NCBI GenBank assembly: GCA_034423775.1
Contig: CP139918.1
Coordinates: forward strand, 1,798,001 to 1,862,000
DNA length: 64,000 nt
Direction of reading: 5' to 3'
DNA from: Alphaproteobacteria bacterium US3C007
Lineage (GTDB): Bacteria > Pseudomonadota > Alphaproteobacteria > Rhodobacterales > Rhodobacteraceae
Positions within the stretch are counted from its first letter, which is position 1; each line of letters starts with the position of its first letter. The translations under genes and the position numbers were made by a program. A model generated the notes under the pieces. It worked only from the letters and a program-made list of their open reading frames with translations, made no database searches and was not told where the DNA came from. Below, piece by piece: positions 36,441 to 46,004 of the stretch.

Positions 36441-38045
36441 TCAGAGTTCAGCATATTCCCCGGCGACAAAACGATCGCGGAGAATAAATTTCTGGATTTT
36501 GCCTGAGCCGGTCAGGGGGAACTCCTCGACCTGCACCCAAACATTCGGCGTTTTTTGTGGTGACATGTTTGCGCGGCAATAAGCGTGCAGCGTACCCTTG
36601 TCGAGCAGTCCTTTGCTCCTGATGAACGCGCCTATAACCTCGCCCCATTTTGGGTCTGGCAGGCCAACGACAGCGACCTCGGCCACGCTTGCGTGTTCCA
36701 ACAGGCAGTTTTCAATTTCAGCGGGAAAATGGTTCTCGCCGCCGCGGATGATCATTTCTTTCACACGACCCGTGACTGTGACGTAGCCTCGTTTATCAAT
36801 TCGACCAAGATCGCCGGTGTGCAGCCAACCCATTCCGTCTATGGTCTCGGATGTGGCCTTCGGGTTGTCGTTGTATTCCAGCATGACGCAGGGGCCGCGG
36901 GCACAGATTTCCCCGACCTCTCCTACGGCGACGGCGCGATTGTCATCGACGCTGCGGATCGAAACCTCGGTCTGCGCCACTGCTTGGCCAGCAGTGTTGC
37001 AGATGTCGTCAATGCTGTCGTCTAAATGATGTTGCGTGATCACCGGACAATGCTCGGTCTGGCCATAGAGGGTCGAAAACCCGGCGCCCATCAAGGTCTG
37101 TACCCTTCGCACCAATTCGGGCGCGACCATCGAGCCGCCGCAGCTGACGAGCTTCAGGGTCGACAGGTCTCGCGAACGAGCTTCTTGTGCATCGAGCAAG
37201 GTTACCACCATGGTTGGCACTCCGAGGATGATGTCCGCACCGTTTGCCTCCAACTGGTCAAGCACAACATCCGCATCGAACAGGCTGATCAGAACCATGC
37301 GGCACCCAGCCTGCAGGCAGCCGAGTGTGACCATGCCGCAGCCCGAGGTGTGAAACATCGGCATGATATTGACCCAAGTCGTTGCCGCAGTTACCCCGCA
37401 GCGGGACGCGTAGAATCGTGCATTGTTGACCAGTCCGCGATGGCTCAGCACCGCGCCTTTGGGAAAGCCGGTGGTGCCGGATGTATATTGGATCATCGCG
37501 GCGTCGTCCGGGGCGACATCGGGCAAAGCAATCGGGCGGGAGCCTTGTGTGTAAAGTGCTGCGCTTTCCATGTCTGTGACTTCGCGCAACGATGGGATGC
37601 TCGCGGCGACTTCCTTCCCAATTTGGCCCATCGGGTTACCGCGGAATTCTTGGACAAAAAACAGTGCAACTGCGCCGGATTGTTCAAGCACATAGGCCAG
37701 TTCGCGTGCCTGAAAGGCCGGGTTAGCAGTCACCAGTACTAGACCGGATAGCGCACTGGCATATTCCAATAGGACCCATTCTGGACTGTTGGGCGACCAG
37801 ACGACCACCCGTTCGCCGGGGACAAACCGTGTGGAGAGCGCTTTGGCCAGCCGCTCGGCATCTTTCAGAAGTTCCGCATAGGTCCAATGCTGCCCTCCTG
37901 ATCCGTCCTGCCTGACTTCGACCAAGGCCTCCGCTTCTGGTCGTGCTGCAGCAACCTCGCGCAGCAATGTACCGATGGTAATTTCCCGGATTTCAATGTC
38001 TGCGTGCGCAGGAAAATGCGACGTGGTTAGCCAGGTGTTATACAT
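36441..38045 (-). CDS. AMP-forming acyl-CoA synthetase
   Basis: A 534-residue ANL-superfamily ligase. Motifs in order: MIQYTSGTTGFPKGAVLSH (P-loop), LYGQTE, GWLHTGDLGRID and the C-terminal catalytic Lys in PLTGSGKIQKF. It adenylates a carboxylic acid and forms its CoA ester. ATG 38045 is chosen; one at 38057 would add four residues. Size and operon position recall methylmercaptopropionyl-CoA ligase DmdB, but medium-chain acyl ligases look alike and the substrate is unproven. Confidence 0.92.
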   Translation of the reverse strand: MYNTWLTTSHFPAHADIEIREITIGTLLREVAAARPEAEALVEVRQDGSGGQHWTYAELLKDAERLAKALSTRFVPGERVVVWSPNSPEWVLLEYASALSGLVLVTANPAFQARELAYVLEQSGAVALFFVQEFRGNPMGQIGKEVAASIPSLREVTDMESAALYTQGSRPIALPDVAPDDAAMIQYTSGTTGFPKGAVLSHRGLVNNARFYASRCGVTAATTWVNIMPMFHTSGCGMVTLGCLQAGCRMVLISLFDADVVLDQLEANGADIILGVPTMVVTLLDAQEARSRDLSTLKLVSCGGSMVAPELVRRVQTLMGAGFSTLYGQTEHCPVITQHHLDDSIDDICNTAGQAVAQTEVSIRSVDDNRAVAVGEVGEICARGPCVMLEYNDNPKATSETIDGMGWLHTGDLGRIDKRGYVTVTGRVKEMIIRGGENHFPAEIENCLLEHASVAEVAVVGLPDPKWGEVIGAFIRSKGLLDKGTLHAYCRANMSPQKTPNVWVQVEEFPLTGSGKIQKFILRDRFVAGEYAEL

Positions 38046-38277
38046 GATACATTCCAATAGGTGCAGTTTCGTTCATTGTTTAACTAACCGAACAAAGACC
38101 ACGAATATTTGGGCGTCTGGTCAAACTGGTTAGCCTCATTCAACACGTCCAGCGCAGCACAAAGATCCAAAGAGGAGAACGATCTCAATAGTAAAAAAGA
38201 AAAGTGTGTGGAAACGGCCGAGGCCATCTCTGGCTGGCAACTCCTAGAGCGTTCAGTTGAAACGCTGGGCATGAAGG

Positions 38278-39489
38278 TCATTCCTCAACCGTCGGTTTGG
38301 TTGGGATATCCACCAGTTTGCCCCTAGGGATCAAGCGGTCAGCGTCATACATTGGCAGAGTACAGAGCTCGCCTTCTTGAATAGAACCGTCTGCACAGAG
38401 CACATTTACCTTGGTGCCGGGTCCTATGGCGGGGTCGTCCATACGAACAATGCAAACACCGCAATTTTGGTATGGTGAATATCCTGACGAGCAAACGCGT
38501 CCAACAACAGTTTCGCCCACCCACATTACGCGACCCAATTGAGAAACTCCCCCCATTACACGCATACCCCAGGTTTTTGATGATTTATCTGCAACCTCTA
38601 ATGCTTTGCGTCCGATGAAATCACGATTGTCGAAGTCGACAAAATTCCCAAGTCCAGCTTCGAAAGGAGTGGTTTCCGCCCCAAAGTCCGATCCTGCATT
38701 TAATAAGCCAGCCTCAATCCGACGTGCGCGGAATACCGGTGTCCCGGTGAGTAAGATATGGAACGCCGAACCTACCTCCATGATCCTGTCGCCAATGGCC
38801 GCAATATCTGTGTCTGGAAGTAAGTATACTTCCCAGCCAAGTTCGTTAGTAAAGCCTGAACGGCTGATCCAACAAGTCTGACCAGCAATAGAAACCTCGG
38901 CGCAGTCGAAATAGCGGAATGGATCTGGCATCGGTCCGTCCAGAGCAGCGGCCAATAGCTCCAGTGAACGTGGGCCCTGTATCTGACTTACCCAGACATT
39001 CGGATCATGGATTTTTACATCCAACCCTTCGGCATGTGCTTTGTACCAGCTGAAAAGATCGCCGTCTGCCTGTGCCATCCAAAAACGATCTTCAGATAAT
39101 CGCAGCAATACCCCGTCTGTGATCATCCCCCCATCATGATAGCATGCGAATTGATATGAGCATCGGCCTGGTTTGACCCTTGATACATTACGGGTGAACA
39201 CCTTGTTTAAAAGTGTTTCAGCATCTGGTCCGCTTATCTCAATTGGTAGCTCACCCGTGTGACGAAAAATAACATTGGTACGTACCGCCCAATACATTTC
39301 ATCGTCAGACGCAGTGCTTAGTGCTTCGGGTGTTAGTCTAGAGTTGTAAAGCGTATATTCTGGATCATGTGGTAGCTCCATGTAACTCAGTGGGTGTGCT
39401 GGCATTGTACGCGCAAGTTCGCGAGGTCGTTGTCCCTTGTTTGGAAGCGCTTTTGCCACGAAGCGAAAATCAGAAAGTTCTAGTGTCAT
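38278..39489 (-). CDS. GcvT/DmdA-like aminomethyltransferase-family protein, second copy
   Basis: A 403-residue GcvT-family protein, paralogue of the one at 24761. Matching parts are IEISGPDAETLLNKVFTRN, SQIQGPRSLELLAAA and SRSGFTNELGWEVYLLP. An N-terminal extension of about 45 residues precedes the family start; YTLYNSRLTPEAL resembles the DmdA-type opening. It is the first gene of the operon with acyl-CoA ligase, aldehyde dehydrogenase and crotonase, and diverges from a LysR gene. A folate-dependent demethylase feeding a CoA pathway is the likeliest role. Confidence 0.82.
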   Translation of the reverse strand: MTLELSDFRFVAKALPNKGQRPRELARTMPAHPLSYMELPHDPEYTLYNSRLTPEALSTASDDEMYWAVRTNVIFRHTGELPIEISGPDAETLLNKVFTRNVSRVKPGRCSYQFACYHDGGMITDGVLLRLSEDRFWMAQADGDLFSWYKAHAEGLDVKIHDPNVWVSQIQGPRSLELLAAALDGPMPDPFRYFDCAEVSIAGQTCWISRSGFTNELGWEVYLLPDTDIAAIGDRIMEVGSAFHILLTGTPVFRARRIEAGLLNAGSDFGAETTPFEAGLGNFVDFDNRDFIGRKALEVADKSSKTWGMRVMGGVSQLGRVMWVGETVVGRVCSSGYSPYQNCGVCIVRMDDPAIGPGTKVNVLCADGSIQEGELCTLPMYDADRLIPRGKLVDIPTKPTVEE

Positions 39490-39599
39490 ACTGTGAGCTC
39501 GTTTATGAATTTAAGACGACCAAATCTGGATTATTTGATGTAATTTTGATAAATAAATGGTCTCTTAATATTTTGCAAAACTAAAGATTTGTACAAATT

Positions 39600-39616
39600 G
39601 TTTTAAAATATTAAAC
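39600..39616. promoter_or_regulatory. Shared LysR-locus palindrome, copy B
   Basis: GTTTTAAAATATTAAAC lies seven bases before the start codon of the second LysR gene. It is the same AT-rich inverted repeat, at the same position, as at 22271 and 45982. It lies where a Shine-Dalgarno sequence would be expected, so binding there should directly affect expression of the regulator. Confidence 0.65.
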
Positions 39617-39623
39617 AGCTTTT

Positions 39624-40487
39624 ATGAAATTTAGATCTTATGATTCGCTGAAAGTTTTTGATGCTGTCGCCAGAAAGCAATCAATGACCGCGGCTGCGAC
39701 TGATCTCAATTTATCGAAAGGTTCGATAAGTTATCAAATAAACAAACTCGAGGAGAACCTCGGTTTTGCACTGTTTGAGCGGAGCAATGCGCGCCTTCAG
39801 CTCACCGAAAATGGGAGAAGAATATGGAATGTCTCTCTGAATGCGCTTCAACAAATTGATCAAGAAATTGAAGATATTCGCGGCTCGAATACCAGGGCAC
39901 TTTGTATTGGTACACTGACCTACTTCTCTTCGCGATGGCTCTCACCAAGGCTTATGGATTTTTTTGAGAAAAATGCAGGTGTCAGTTTGCGAATAGAGCC
40001 TGTTAATTCTATCGCTGATTTGAAAACAAAGGATGTAGATGTTGCGATTTTGTGGGGAGTTGGTGAGTGGAAGGAATACGAAAGCAGGCTTTTACTGAGA
40101 TTGCCCTCCGTGCCAACGGCAAATGCAACAATCGCAAAAAAAGTAGAAAGTCTTGGAATAGAGGCTGCAGTTAGACAGGTACCTCTCCTGGGGGATAGTT
40201 CAGGTGATGCTGGTTGGCGCGCTTGGCACAGAGCCGCAGGCCTACCATATCTGCCAAGCAAATCCAGTCTAACGATTCCGGACTCAAATAGCAGAGTGCG
40301 GGCAGTTATTGATGGACAAGGCATTGCCTTGTGGGATGACTTAGTCGCCCCGGAAATCAAAAGTGGGCAGTTAGTAGAGTTGACAGATCGCAAGCTTGAT
40401 ACATCGGGTTATTATCTTGTTTTCACAAAAGATCTGCATGCAGCTCAGGTACAGGCAATGATTGATTGGTTGTTGGTGCAGACTTAA
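39624..40487 (+). CDS. LysR-family regulator of the second GcvT operon
   Basis: A 287-residue LysR protein whose HTH (SMTAAATDLNLSKGSISYQINKLE) and effector domain (LTIPDSNSRVRAVIDGQGIA) closely resemble the regulator at 21395. It diverges from the GcvT-ligase-dehydrogenase-crotonase operon. Both intact regulators of this subfamily in the window thus control operons with a GcvT-like gene, which suggests related effectors. Confidence 0.92.
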   Translation: MKFRSYDSLKVFDAVARKQSMTAAATDLNLSKGSISYQINKLEENLGFALFERSNARLQLTENGRRIWNVSLNALQQIDQEIEDIRGSNTRALCIGTLTYFSSRWLSPRLMDFFEKNAGVSLRIEPVNSIADLKTKDVDVAILWGVGEWKEYESRLLLRLPSVPTANATIAKKVESLGIEAAVRQVPLLGDSSGDAGWRAWHRAAGLPYLPSKSSLTIPDSNSRVRAVIDGQGIALWDDLVAPEIKSGQLVELTDRKLDTSGYYLVFTKDLHAAQVQAMIDWLLVQT

Positions 40488-40573
40488 AAATATGGATCGC
40501 TTATTCTTTTGAATCATTTTTAAAGTGGATCGACGCATGAACGCTTGGCTGCTCTAAATCTTAATATGCCAAA

Positions 40574-40687
40574 ATGGTTTCAGACGCCGAGTATTTTCAT
40601 CTTACAGCACGCCTAGAGGCTTATGAAAACGAGGCGTTGATCTTCGAAAAGGACATCTCGCAAAAGATTAAAAGGGACCTTAGATAA
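40574..40687 (+). pseudogene. C-terminal remnant of a CocE/NonD (S15-like) hydrolase
   Basis: A 37-codon frame reading FHLTARLEAYENEALIFE followed by KDISQKIKRDL and a stop. This resembles the extreme C-terminus of S15/CocE-type peptidases and esterases. No start region or catalytic domain precedes it, so it is a relic. Its place beside a peptide-type ABC transporter would fit a former peptide-hydrolase gene. The family match is by memory. Confidence 0.5.
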
Positions 40688-40691
40688 TCGC

Positions 40692-42317
40692 TTAACCTTT
40701 CAAATCGGCGCGTTTGGCATTTAGGTTTGTTAGCCAATCTGGATCCATTTCGGGCACGGAAGACAGCAATAACTCAGTATAATCGGGATGTGGCGGTTGA
40801 AAGACTTCGGTTTTTCGGCCCTGTTCAACGACTTTTCCTTCGTTCATGACCACGACCTGATCCGAAATGGCTTTAACCGTTGAAATATCATGTGTAATAA
40901 ACAGATAGGTTATTCCCAATTCCTTTTGCAGACGCAGCAGCAGCTTTAGAATGCCTTCCTGAACGATCTGATCAAGAGCCGAGGTAACTTCGTCGCAAAT
41001 CACAAAATCTGGATTGGCGGCCAAAGCCCGGGCGATACAAATGCGCTGTTTCTGACCCCCTGACAATTCGCTTGGAAGACGCTCTAGAAAGCGGCCGTCC
41101 AGTTCAATCATCTCAAGCAACTCAGTAATACGGTCATTTTTGGCTTTGCCGCGCAGATCAAGATAGAATTCCAGCGGCCTGCCTATAATATCGCGCACTG
41201 TTTGACGCGGGTTCATCGCCGTGTCCGCCATTTGATAAATCATTTGAATACGGCGCTTTTGGTCTTTGCTGCGATCTGCCAATGCTGGTGGCAATTCGGT
41301 GCCGTCAAAATGAACACTGCCGGCGGTTTGCGGCAGCAGGCCGGTGATCACCCGCGCCGTTGTCGATTTTCCCGAACCAGATTCGCCAACCACTGCGACA
41401 GTTGATCCTTTGGGAACTTCGATATCGACGTCGAACAAAACCTTTGACGCGCCATAGGCGGCATCAATGCCTTTTAAGGACAAGATGCTCTGACCTATTT
41501 CTTGCTCTTGCTTTTCTAACGCACGCACTGACCAAAGCGATTTGGTATAGCTTTCTTTTGGCGTACTTAACATCTCACGGGTCGGGGCTTCTTCCACCTC
41601 ATAGCCGTAGCGCAGAACTTTTATAAAATCTGACATCTGGGCCACCACCGCAAGATCATGGGTGATGTAAATCGCAGCCGTATTAAACTCTTCAACAATT
41701 TTGCGCATTGAAGACAACACTTCCACCTGCGTTGTCACATCCAAAGCTGTGGTTGGCTCATCAAAAACAATTAAATCCGGCCGCGGTGACATTGCCATTG
41801 CGGTCATGACGCGTTGCAATTGCCCGCCTGACACTTGATGCGGGTAGCGGTCACCAATATGTTCGGGGTCAGGTAAATTCAATGCATCATAAAGGATACG
41901 CGCATCGCTGTAAGCTTCGCTGCGATCTTTAAGGCCAGCGCGAATGGTAGAGGCTGTGGTCTGTGCGATGAGCCGATGTGCCGGATTGAAAGAGGCCGCG
42001 GCAGATTGTGCCACATAGGTCATCCGGTTGCCCCAGAACTTCCTCTTTTCCGCGTCACTTAACTTTGCCAGATCTACGCCGTCAAAGATGATTTCCCCGG
42101 CTGTTATTTTGCAGCCAGGTTGTGTGTATCCCATGGCGGCAAGTCCTAAGGTTGATTTGCCTGCGCCGGATTCGCCAATAAGCCCCATGACTTCGCCGCG
42201 CCGCAGTGTCAGATCAACACCGTTGACGATGTCATGCCACTTCTCGTCTGAAAATCCTTGGATTTTCAAGCCTTTGATATCAAGCAGGATATCACCTTTT
42301 TGACCGCTATCACTCAT
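40692..42317 (-). CDS. Peptide/nickel-type ABC transporter, fused dual ATPase (DppD-DppF)
   Basis: A 541-residue protein with two complete ABC ATPase halves. Half one has GESGAGKSTLG, VSGGQLQRVM and DLIVFDEPTTALD; half two has GESGSGKSTT, LSGGQKQRICI and DFVICDEVTSALD. The second Walker B ends in DEV rather than the common DEP. It powers the DppB/DppC permeases that precede it. ATG 42317 overlaps the DppC stop; a start at 42359 would add 14 unsupported residues. Confidence 0.93.
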   Translation of the reverse strand: MSDSGQKGDILLDIKGLKIQGFSDEKWHDIVNGVDLTLRRGEVMGLIGESGAGKSTLGLAAMGYTQPGCKITAGEIIFDGVDLAKLSDAEKRKFWGNRMTYVAQSAAASFNPAHRLIAQTTASTIRAGLKDRSEAYSDARILYDALNLPDPEHIGDRYPHQVSGGQLQRVMTAMAMSPRPDLIVFDEPTTALDVTTQVEVLSSMRKIVEEFNTAAIYITHDLAVVAQMSDFIKVLRYGYEVEEAPTREMLSTPKESYTKSLWSVRALEKQEQEIGQSILSLKGIDAAYGASKVLFDVDIEVPKGSTVAVVGESGSGKSTTARVITGLLPQTAGSVHFDGTELPPALADRSKDQKRRIQMIYQMADTAMNPRQTVRDIIGRPLEFYLDLRGKAKNDRITELLEMIELDGRFLERLPSELSGGQKQRICIARALAANPDFVICDEVTSALDQIVQEGILKLLLRLQKELGITYLFITHDISTVKAISDQVVVMNEGKVVEQGRKTEVFQPPHPDYTELLLSSVPEMDPDWLTNLNAKRADLKG

Positions 42318-43227
42318 CGCGAATACCACTTGTTTTGTGCAAGAACCAATCCACGACAAAATTTACTGCCACTGTCAGCAGTGCAATCGCTGATGCAGGC
42401 AGCAGGGGGGTTAGACCGGCTTTTAGATCATATTGCGCAAATTGGATTAAAGACGCATTTTCGCGGACCATTGATCCCCAATCCGCAGTGGGCGGTTGAA
42501 TGCCAACACCCAAGAAAGACAGCGCTGCAATTGCAAGAAACACGAAGCAGAAACGCAGCCCAAACTCAGCAACCAGAGGCGGCATGATATTGGGCAGAAT
42601 TTCGCGGCGCATAATCCATCCAATACCTTCGCCCCGCAGGCGAGCGGCTTCAACATAATCCATAACCACAACATTCATGGCCACTGCGCGTGTCAGGCGA
42701 AACACGCGCGTGCTGTCTAGAACGGCGATTATTATTATAAGGTTAATTACGGTTGAGCCAAAAATTGACAGCAGAACCAGCGCAAAAATAAGACTGGGGA
42801 TGGCCATTAAAACATCCACTGTCCGGCTTAGAAACTGATCTAGCCAGGACCGGTTTATGGCCGCTGCAAGCCCGAGAGCACCACCAATGAGAAATGCTAA
42901 TAATGTCGTTGCAACTGCAATGCCAACAGTATTGCGAGCACCATATATCATCCGCGAGAAAATATCGCGACCAATTTGATCTGTGCCAAAGATAAACTCA
43001 GAACTCCAAGGCGCATAGGGCACTGGGAACACTTCTGCTTCGCCATAGGGTGCCAGGAGCGGCGCAAAGATGGCGACAATAGCGTAGATAAGAATAACAG
43101 ACATCCCAAAGCGGGCGGTCATCGGTGATTTCTTTAAATCCAGCTTTATTCTTGTCCAAAGAGTACGGCGTTCTTGAAAAGCGCCGACTTCGCCGAGTGC
43201 AGAATAGGTTTCAGGGTCTTGTGTCAT
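42310..43227 (-). CDS. Peptide-type ABC transporter permease (DppC-like)
   Basis: A 305-residue inner-membrane permease of the DppC/OppC type with six predicted membrane helices. The EAA-type coupling loop is EAARLRGEGIGWIMRREILP, and the N-terminal cytoplasmic part is long, as usual. It pairs with the DppB-like permease, whose stop overlaps its start by four bases. Confidence 0.93.
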   Translation of the reverse strand: MTQDPETYSALGEVGAFQERRTLWTRIKLDLKKSPMTARFGMSVILIYAIVAIFAPLLAPYGEAEVFPVPYAPWSSEFIFGTDQIGRDIFSRMIYGARNTVGIAVATTLLAFLIGGALGLAAAINRSWLDQFLSRTVDVLMAIPSLIFALVLLSIFGSTVINLIIIIAVLDSTRVFRLTRAVAMNVVVMDYVEAARLRGEGIGWIMRREILPNIMPPLVAEFGLRFCFVFLAIAALSFLGVGIQPPTADWGSMVRENASLIQFAQYDLKAGLTPLLPASAIALLTVAVNFVVDWFLHKTSGIRDE

Positions 43228-44204
43228 TTCGGGTGCAGAAGCCTCGGGTTTGTTATGATGCCAATGATATCGGCCGTCAGATTAAGCAGGATATAGGTCA
43301 TGGCAAAAATCAGGGCGCAGCCTTGAACGACCGGAATATCCCGACTGGTCACGGCATCCACCATCAGCTGACCGACGCCCGGATAGACAAATACCACTTC
43401 CACGACCACAACCCCAACCACCAGATATGCAAGATTAAAGGCGATCACAGTGGCAATCGGTGCCCAGGCATTGGGCAGTGCATGTTTGATGATGATTTCT
43501 GTTTGGGATGCGCCAGACAGACGCGCCATTTGGATATAGGGGCTGGCAAGCAAATTTATAATGGCGGCCCGGGTCATCCGCATCATATGTGCAACAATCA
43601 CAAGCGTGAGCGTCATAGCGGGCAGGGCGGCTTTAAACATTCGCTCTGCCAAGGGTGTTGCGGCATCTACATTTGCCAGCGATGGAAACACCGGCCAGAG
43701 CGAAGCCAGCAGCAAAATAAGAATATAGGCGACGAAAAACTCAGGAAAAGAAATGGTGGTTAAAGTGGCCGTATTTATGGTGCGATCATAGATCGAGTTG
43801 CGATAAAGCGCGCTGGATATACCAAGCGCAAGGGAAATGGGGACCGCTATAATCGCTGTCATAGAAGCCAAAAACAAAGTGTTCCACAATCGTGGCGCAA
43901 TAAGATCAACCACGGGGCGGGACCGGTCTATCCCAGAAGCATTTCGGCCAGAGAATGAGGTGCCTAGGTCACCTTGCACAACATTGCCGATCCATTGCGC
44001 GTATCGCATGTAAGCGGGTTCATCCAGCCCAAGTTCACGGCGAAATGCAGCCACAGTTTCTTTGGTGGCGGCCTGTCCCAGTACGGCTTCGCCAAAGTCA
44101 CCGGGCAACATTTCTATGGCCGAAAAAATAATGATTGAGACGATAAATAGTGTGGCAAGCCCCAAGCCTAAACGCTCAAGAACCGTTCTAAATACAGGAT
44201 GCAA
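43224..44204 (-). CDS. Peptide-type ABC transporter permease (DppB-like)
   Basis: A 326-residue permease of the DppB/OppB type with six membrane helices. It starts FRTVLERLGLGLATLF, and the periplasmic segment AAFRRELGLDEPAYMRYAQW and coupling loop ARLSGASQTEIIIKHALP are typical. It follows the binding-protein gene across a strong hairpin. Confidence 0.93.
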   Translation of the reverse strand: MHPVFRTVLERLGLGLATLFIVSIIIFSAIEMLPGDFGEAVLGQAATKETVAAFRRELGLDEPAYMRYAQWIGNVVQGDLGTSFSGRNASGIDRSRPVVDLIAPRLWNTLFLASMTAIIAVPISLALGISSALYRNSIYDRTINTATLTTISFPEFFVAYILILLLASLWPVFPSLANVDAATPLAERMFKAALPAMTLTLVIVAHMMRMTRAAIINLLASPYIQMARLSGASQTEIIIKHALPNAWAPIATVIAFNLAYLVVGVVVVEVVFVYPGVGQLMVDAVTSRDIPVVQGCALIFAMTYILLNLTADIIGIITNPRLLHPK

Positions 44205-44234
44205 GGGAAATCACCGCTCTGTTAGATTAAGTTA

Positions 44235-44266
44235 TTGTACAGGCCAACAGGGGTCGGCCTGTACAA
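44235..44266 (-). terminator. Intercistronic hairpin after the peptide-binding-protein gene
   Basis: A perfect 11-bp stem (TTGTACAGGCC / GGCCTGTACAA) around a 10-base loop lies between the binding-protein stop and the DppB start. It has no T-run, so it probably adjusts the ratio of binding protein to permease, as does the analogous hairpin at 12333. Confidence 0.75.
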
Positions 44267-44280
44267 ATGTTATTGCGAAG

Positions 44281-45888
44281 TTAGCCTTCGACCCACCAAC
44301 GCTCGGCGGCTTTTCCGCCATCAAGATCCCAGTTGGCTGCCCTTTCTTCTGGTTGTCCAATTCTTTTGTTCACGGCTGAGATATAGTTGGCAAACATTGG
44401 AACCAATGCGCCGCCATCATCATTAACCAGTGACTGGGCTTCGTAATATTGCTCGCGACGTTTTGAGGTGTCGAGCTCTTTACGTGCTGCTTGAACCAAT
44501 TCGTTGAACCGAGCAGATGAATCAGTGCCCTTCCAGGCTGTATCATTCCATTCGGTGTCGTTGGTGTAACCTGCTGAGAACATCCAGTCTTCGGTCGGAC
44601 GGCCGCCCCAATAGCAAGCGCACCAGCCTTTTTTGTTCCACACGTTTGACCAGTACCCATCAGATGGCTCACGTACCACTTCAACGTTGATACCCGCTTC
44701 AGCTGCTGAGTTCGCAATCAACTGGGCCGCATCAACCGCGCCTGCGAATGCTGCATCAGCTGCAGACAGCTGAATCGCACCCGAGTGGCCAGATTTCTTG
44801 TAGTGGAAGGCCGCTTTGTCTGCGTCAAACTCCCGTTGTGGTAGATCACCATTATGATAGGGGTTCGCAGTCGAGATCGGATGGTCATTGCCCAAGGCAC
44901 CATGTCCGAGAAGGATTTTGTCAACCAATTCCTGACGTTTTACAGCATGTTTAAGCGCCATACGCAGGTCATAGTTATCAAACGGCGCAACATCTAACCG
45001 CATTGGGAAGGTATAGTGCAATGTGCCGGTGCTTTCTTGAACATTAAGATTTGGCACACGCTCCATCAGGTTAACTGTTTTGGGATCAACCCTGTCGATG
45101 ATATCTACGTCGCCGTTCATCGCAGCATTCTGCCGCGCTGTCCCATCAATCAACGACAGAATTTCGATTGAGTCTGCGTGGCCTGCGCCTTCTTTCCAGT
45201 AATTTGGAAACTTGGTGAATTTTGCCGCAACGCCAGGCTCAAAGCTGTCCAGAACAAATCCGCCAGTTCCGATCCCTGAACTCCAATCCATTGTGCCATC
45301 ACCATTGGATGGGCGTATTGAGAAGTGGTAATCTGATACAATGAACGGGAAGTCAGCATTGCCATCAGCAAGAGCAAACACAACGGTGTCGCCGTCAATT
45401 GAGATTTCATTGACCGCGGTTAGCAATCCTTTGGCTGCGGATGTTGAATCTTCACCACGGTGATGGTTGAAGCTGTCTACAACATCTTGCGGCGTAAGGG
45501 TCTTGCCATTGTGGAACTCTACGCCTGAGCGGATCTTAAACCGCCAAGTGGCAGCATCGGCCGAGGCTTCATAGCTTTCAGCAAGTTCAGGGCGAAGTTG
45601 TCCGTTTGGACCCACTTCAGTAAGGTGGTTTGAAAAGGCATATCCTACATTTTGACTCCAAGCATTCTCATAGGTGGCTGGGTCCAGTGTGTCTGTTGTT
45701 GAGCCGTGGCCCATGCCGAACCGCATCATCCCACCTTTTTTCGGTGTTGCGGCGAAAGCTTGTGTCGCCAGACCCAAGGCTGCTGGAACAGCAACACCGG
45801 CTGCGAGTGCAGATGTCATAAACTGCCGCCGGTCGATAAGACCCCGCATAAGCAAGGATTGTTGCTGTTTTACAAATTTATCAGTCAT
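44281..45888 (-). CDS. Peptide-type ABC transporter substrate-binding protein (Tat-exported)
   Basis: A 535-residue family 5 binding protein. The N-terminus contains DRRQFMTSALAAG, a twin-arginine signal, with cleavage likely after AFA at about residue 46. The mature part has LDPATYENAWSQNVGYAFSN and GVEFHNGKTLTPQDVV, both family hallmarks. Family 5 proteins bind peptides, opines or similar compounds; the ligand is unknown. It is the first gene of the importer operon and diverges from a LysR pseudogene, so the operon may have lost its regulator. Confidence 0.93.
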   Translation of the reverse strand: MTDKFVKQQQSLLMRGLIDRRQFMTSALAAGVAVPAALGLATQAFAATPKKGGMMRFGMGHGSTTDTLDPATYENAWSQNVGYAFSNHLTEVGPNGQLRPELAESYEASADAATWRFKIRSGVEFHNGKTLTPQDVVDSFNHHRGEDSTSAAKGLLTAVNEISIDGDTVVFALADGNADFPFIVSDYHFSIRPSNGDGTMDWSSGIGTGGFVLDSFEPGVAAKFTKFPNYWKEGAGHADSIEILSLIDGTARQNAAMNGDVDIIDRVDPKTVNLMERVPNLNVQESTGTLHYTFPMRLDVAPFDNYDLRMALKHAVKRQELVDKILLGHGALGNDHPISTANPYHNGDLPQREFDADKAAFHYKKSGHSGAIQLSAADAAFAGAVDAAQLIANSAAEAGINVEVVREPSDGYWSNVWNKKGWCACYWGGRPTEDWMFSAGYTNDTEWNDTAWKGTDSSARFNELVQAARKELDTSKRREQYYEAQSLVNDDGGALVPMFANYISAVNKRIGQPEERAANWDLDGGKAAERWWVEG

Positions 45889-45981
45889 GTTTTCCCCCTT
45901 GATTGGAAATTTATTTTTTGTCTTCGTTATGACCTAAGCGGAGGTTATGAGTTTCTGCAAATCTAAAAATTTGACCTATTT

Positions 45982-45998
45982 GTTCAATAATTTTAAAC
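45982..45998. promoter_or_regulatory. Shared LysR-locus palindrome, copy C
   Basis: GTTCAATAATTTTAAAC lies six bases before the start of the broken LysR gene, matching the position and sequence of the sites at 22271 and 39600. It survives although the regulator is dead, and could still be bound by the intact paralogues. Confidence 0.6.
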
Positions 45999-46004
45999 AA
46001 CTCC

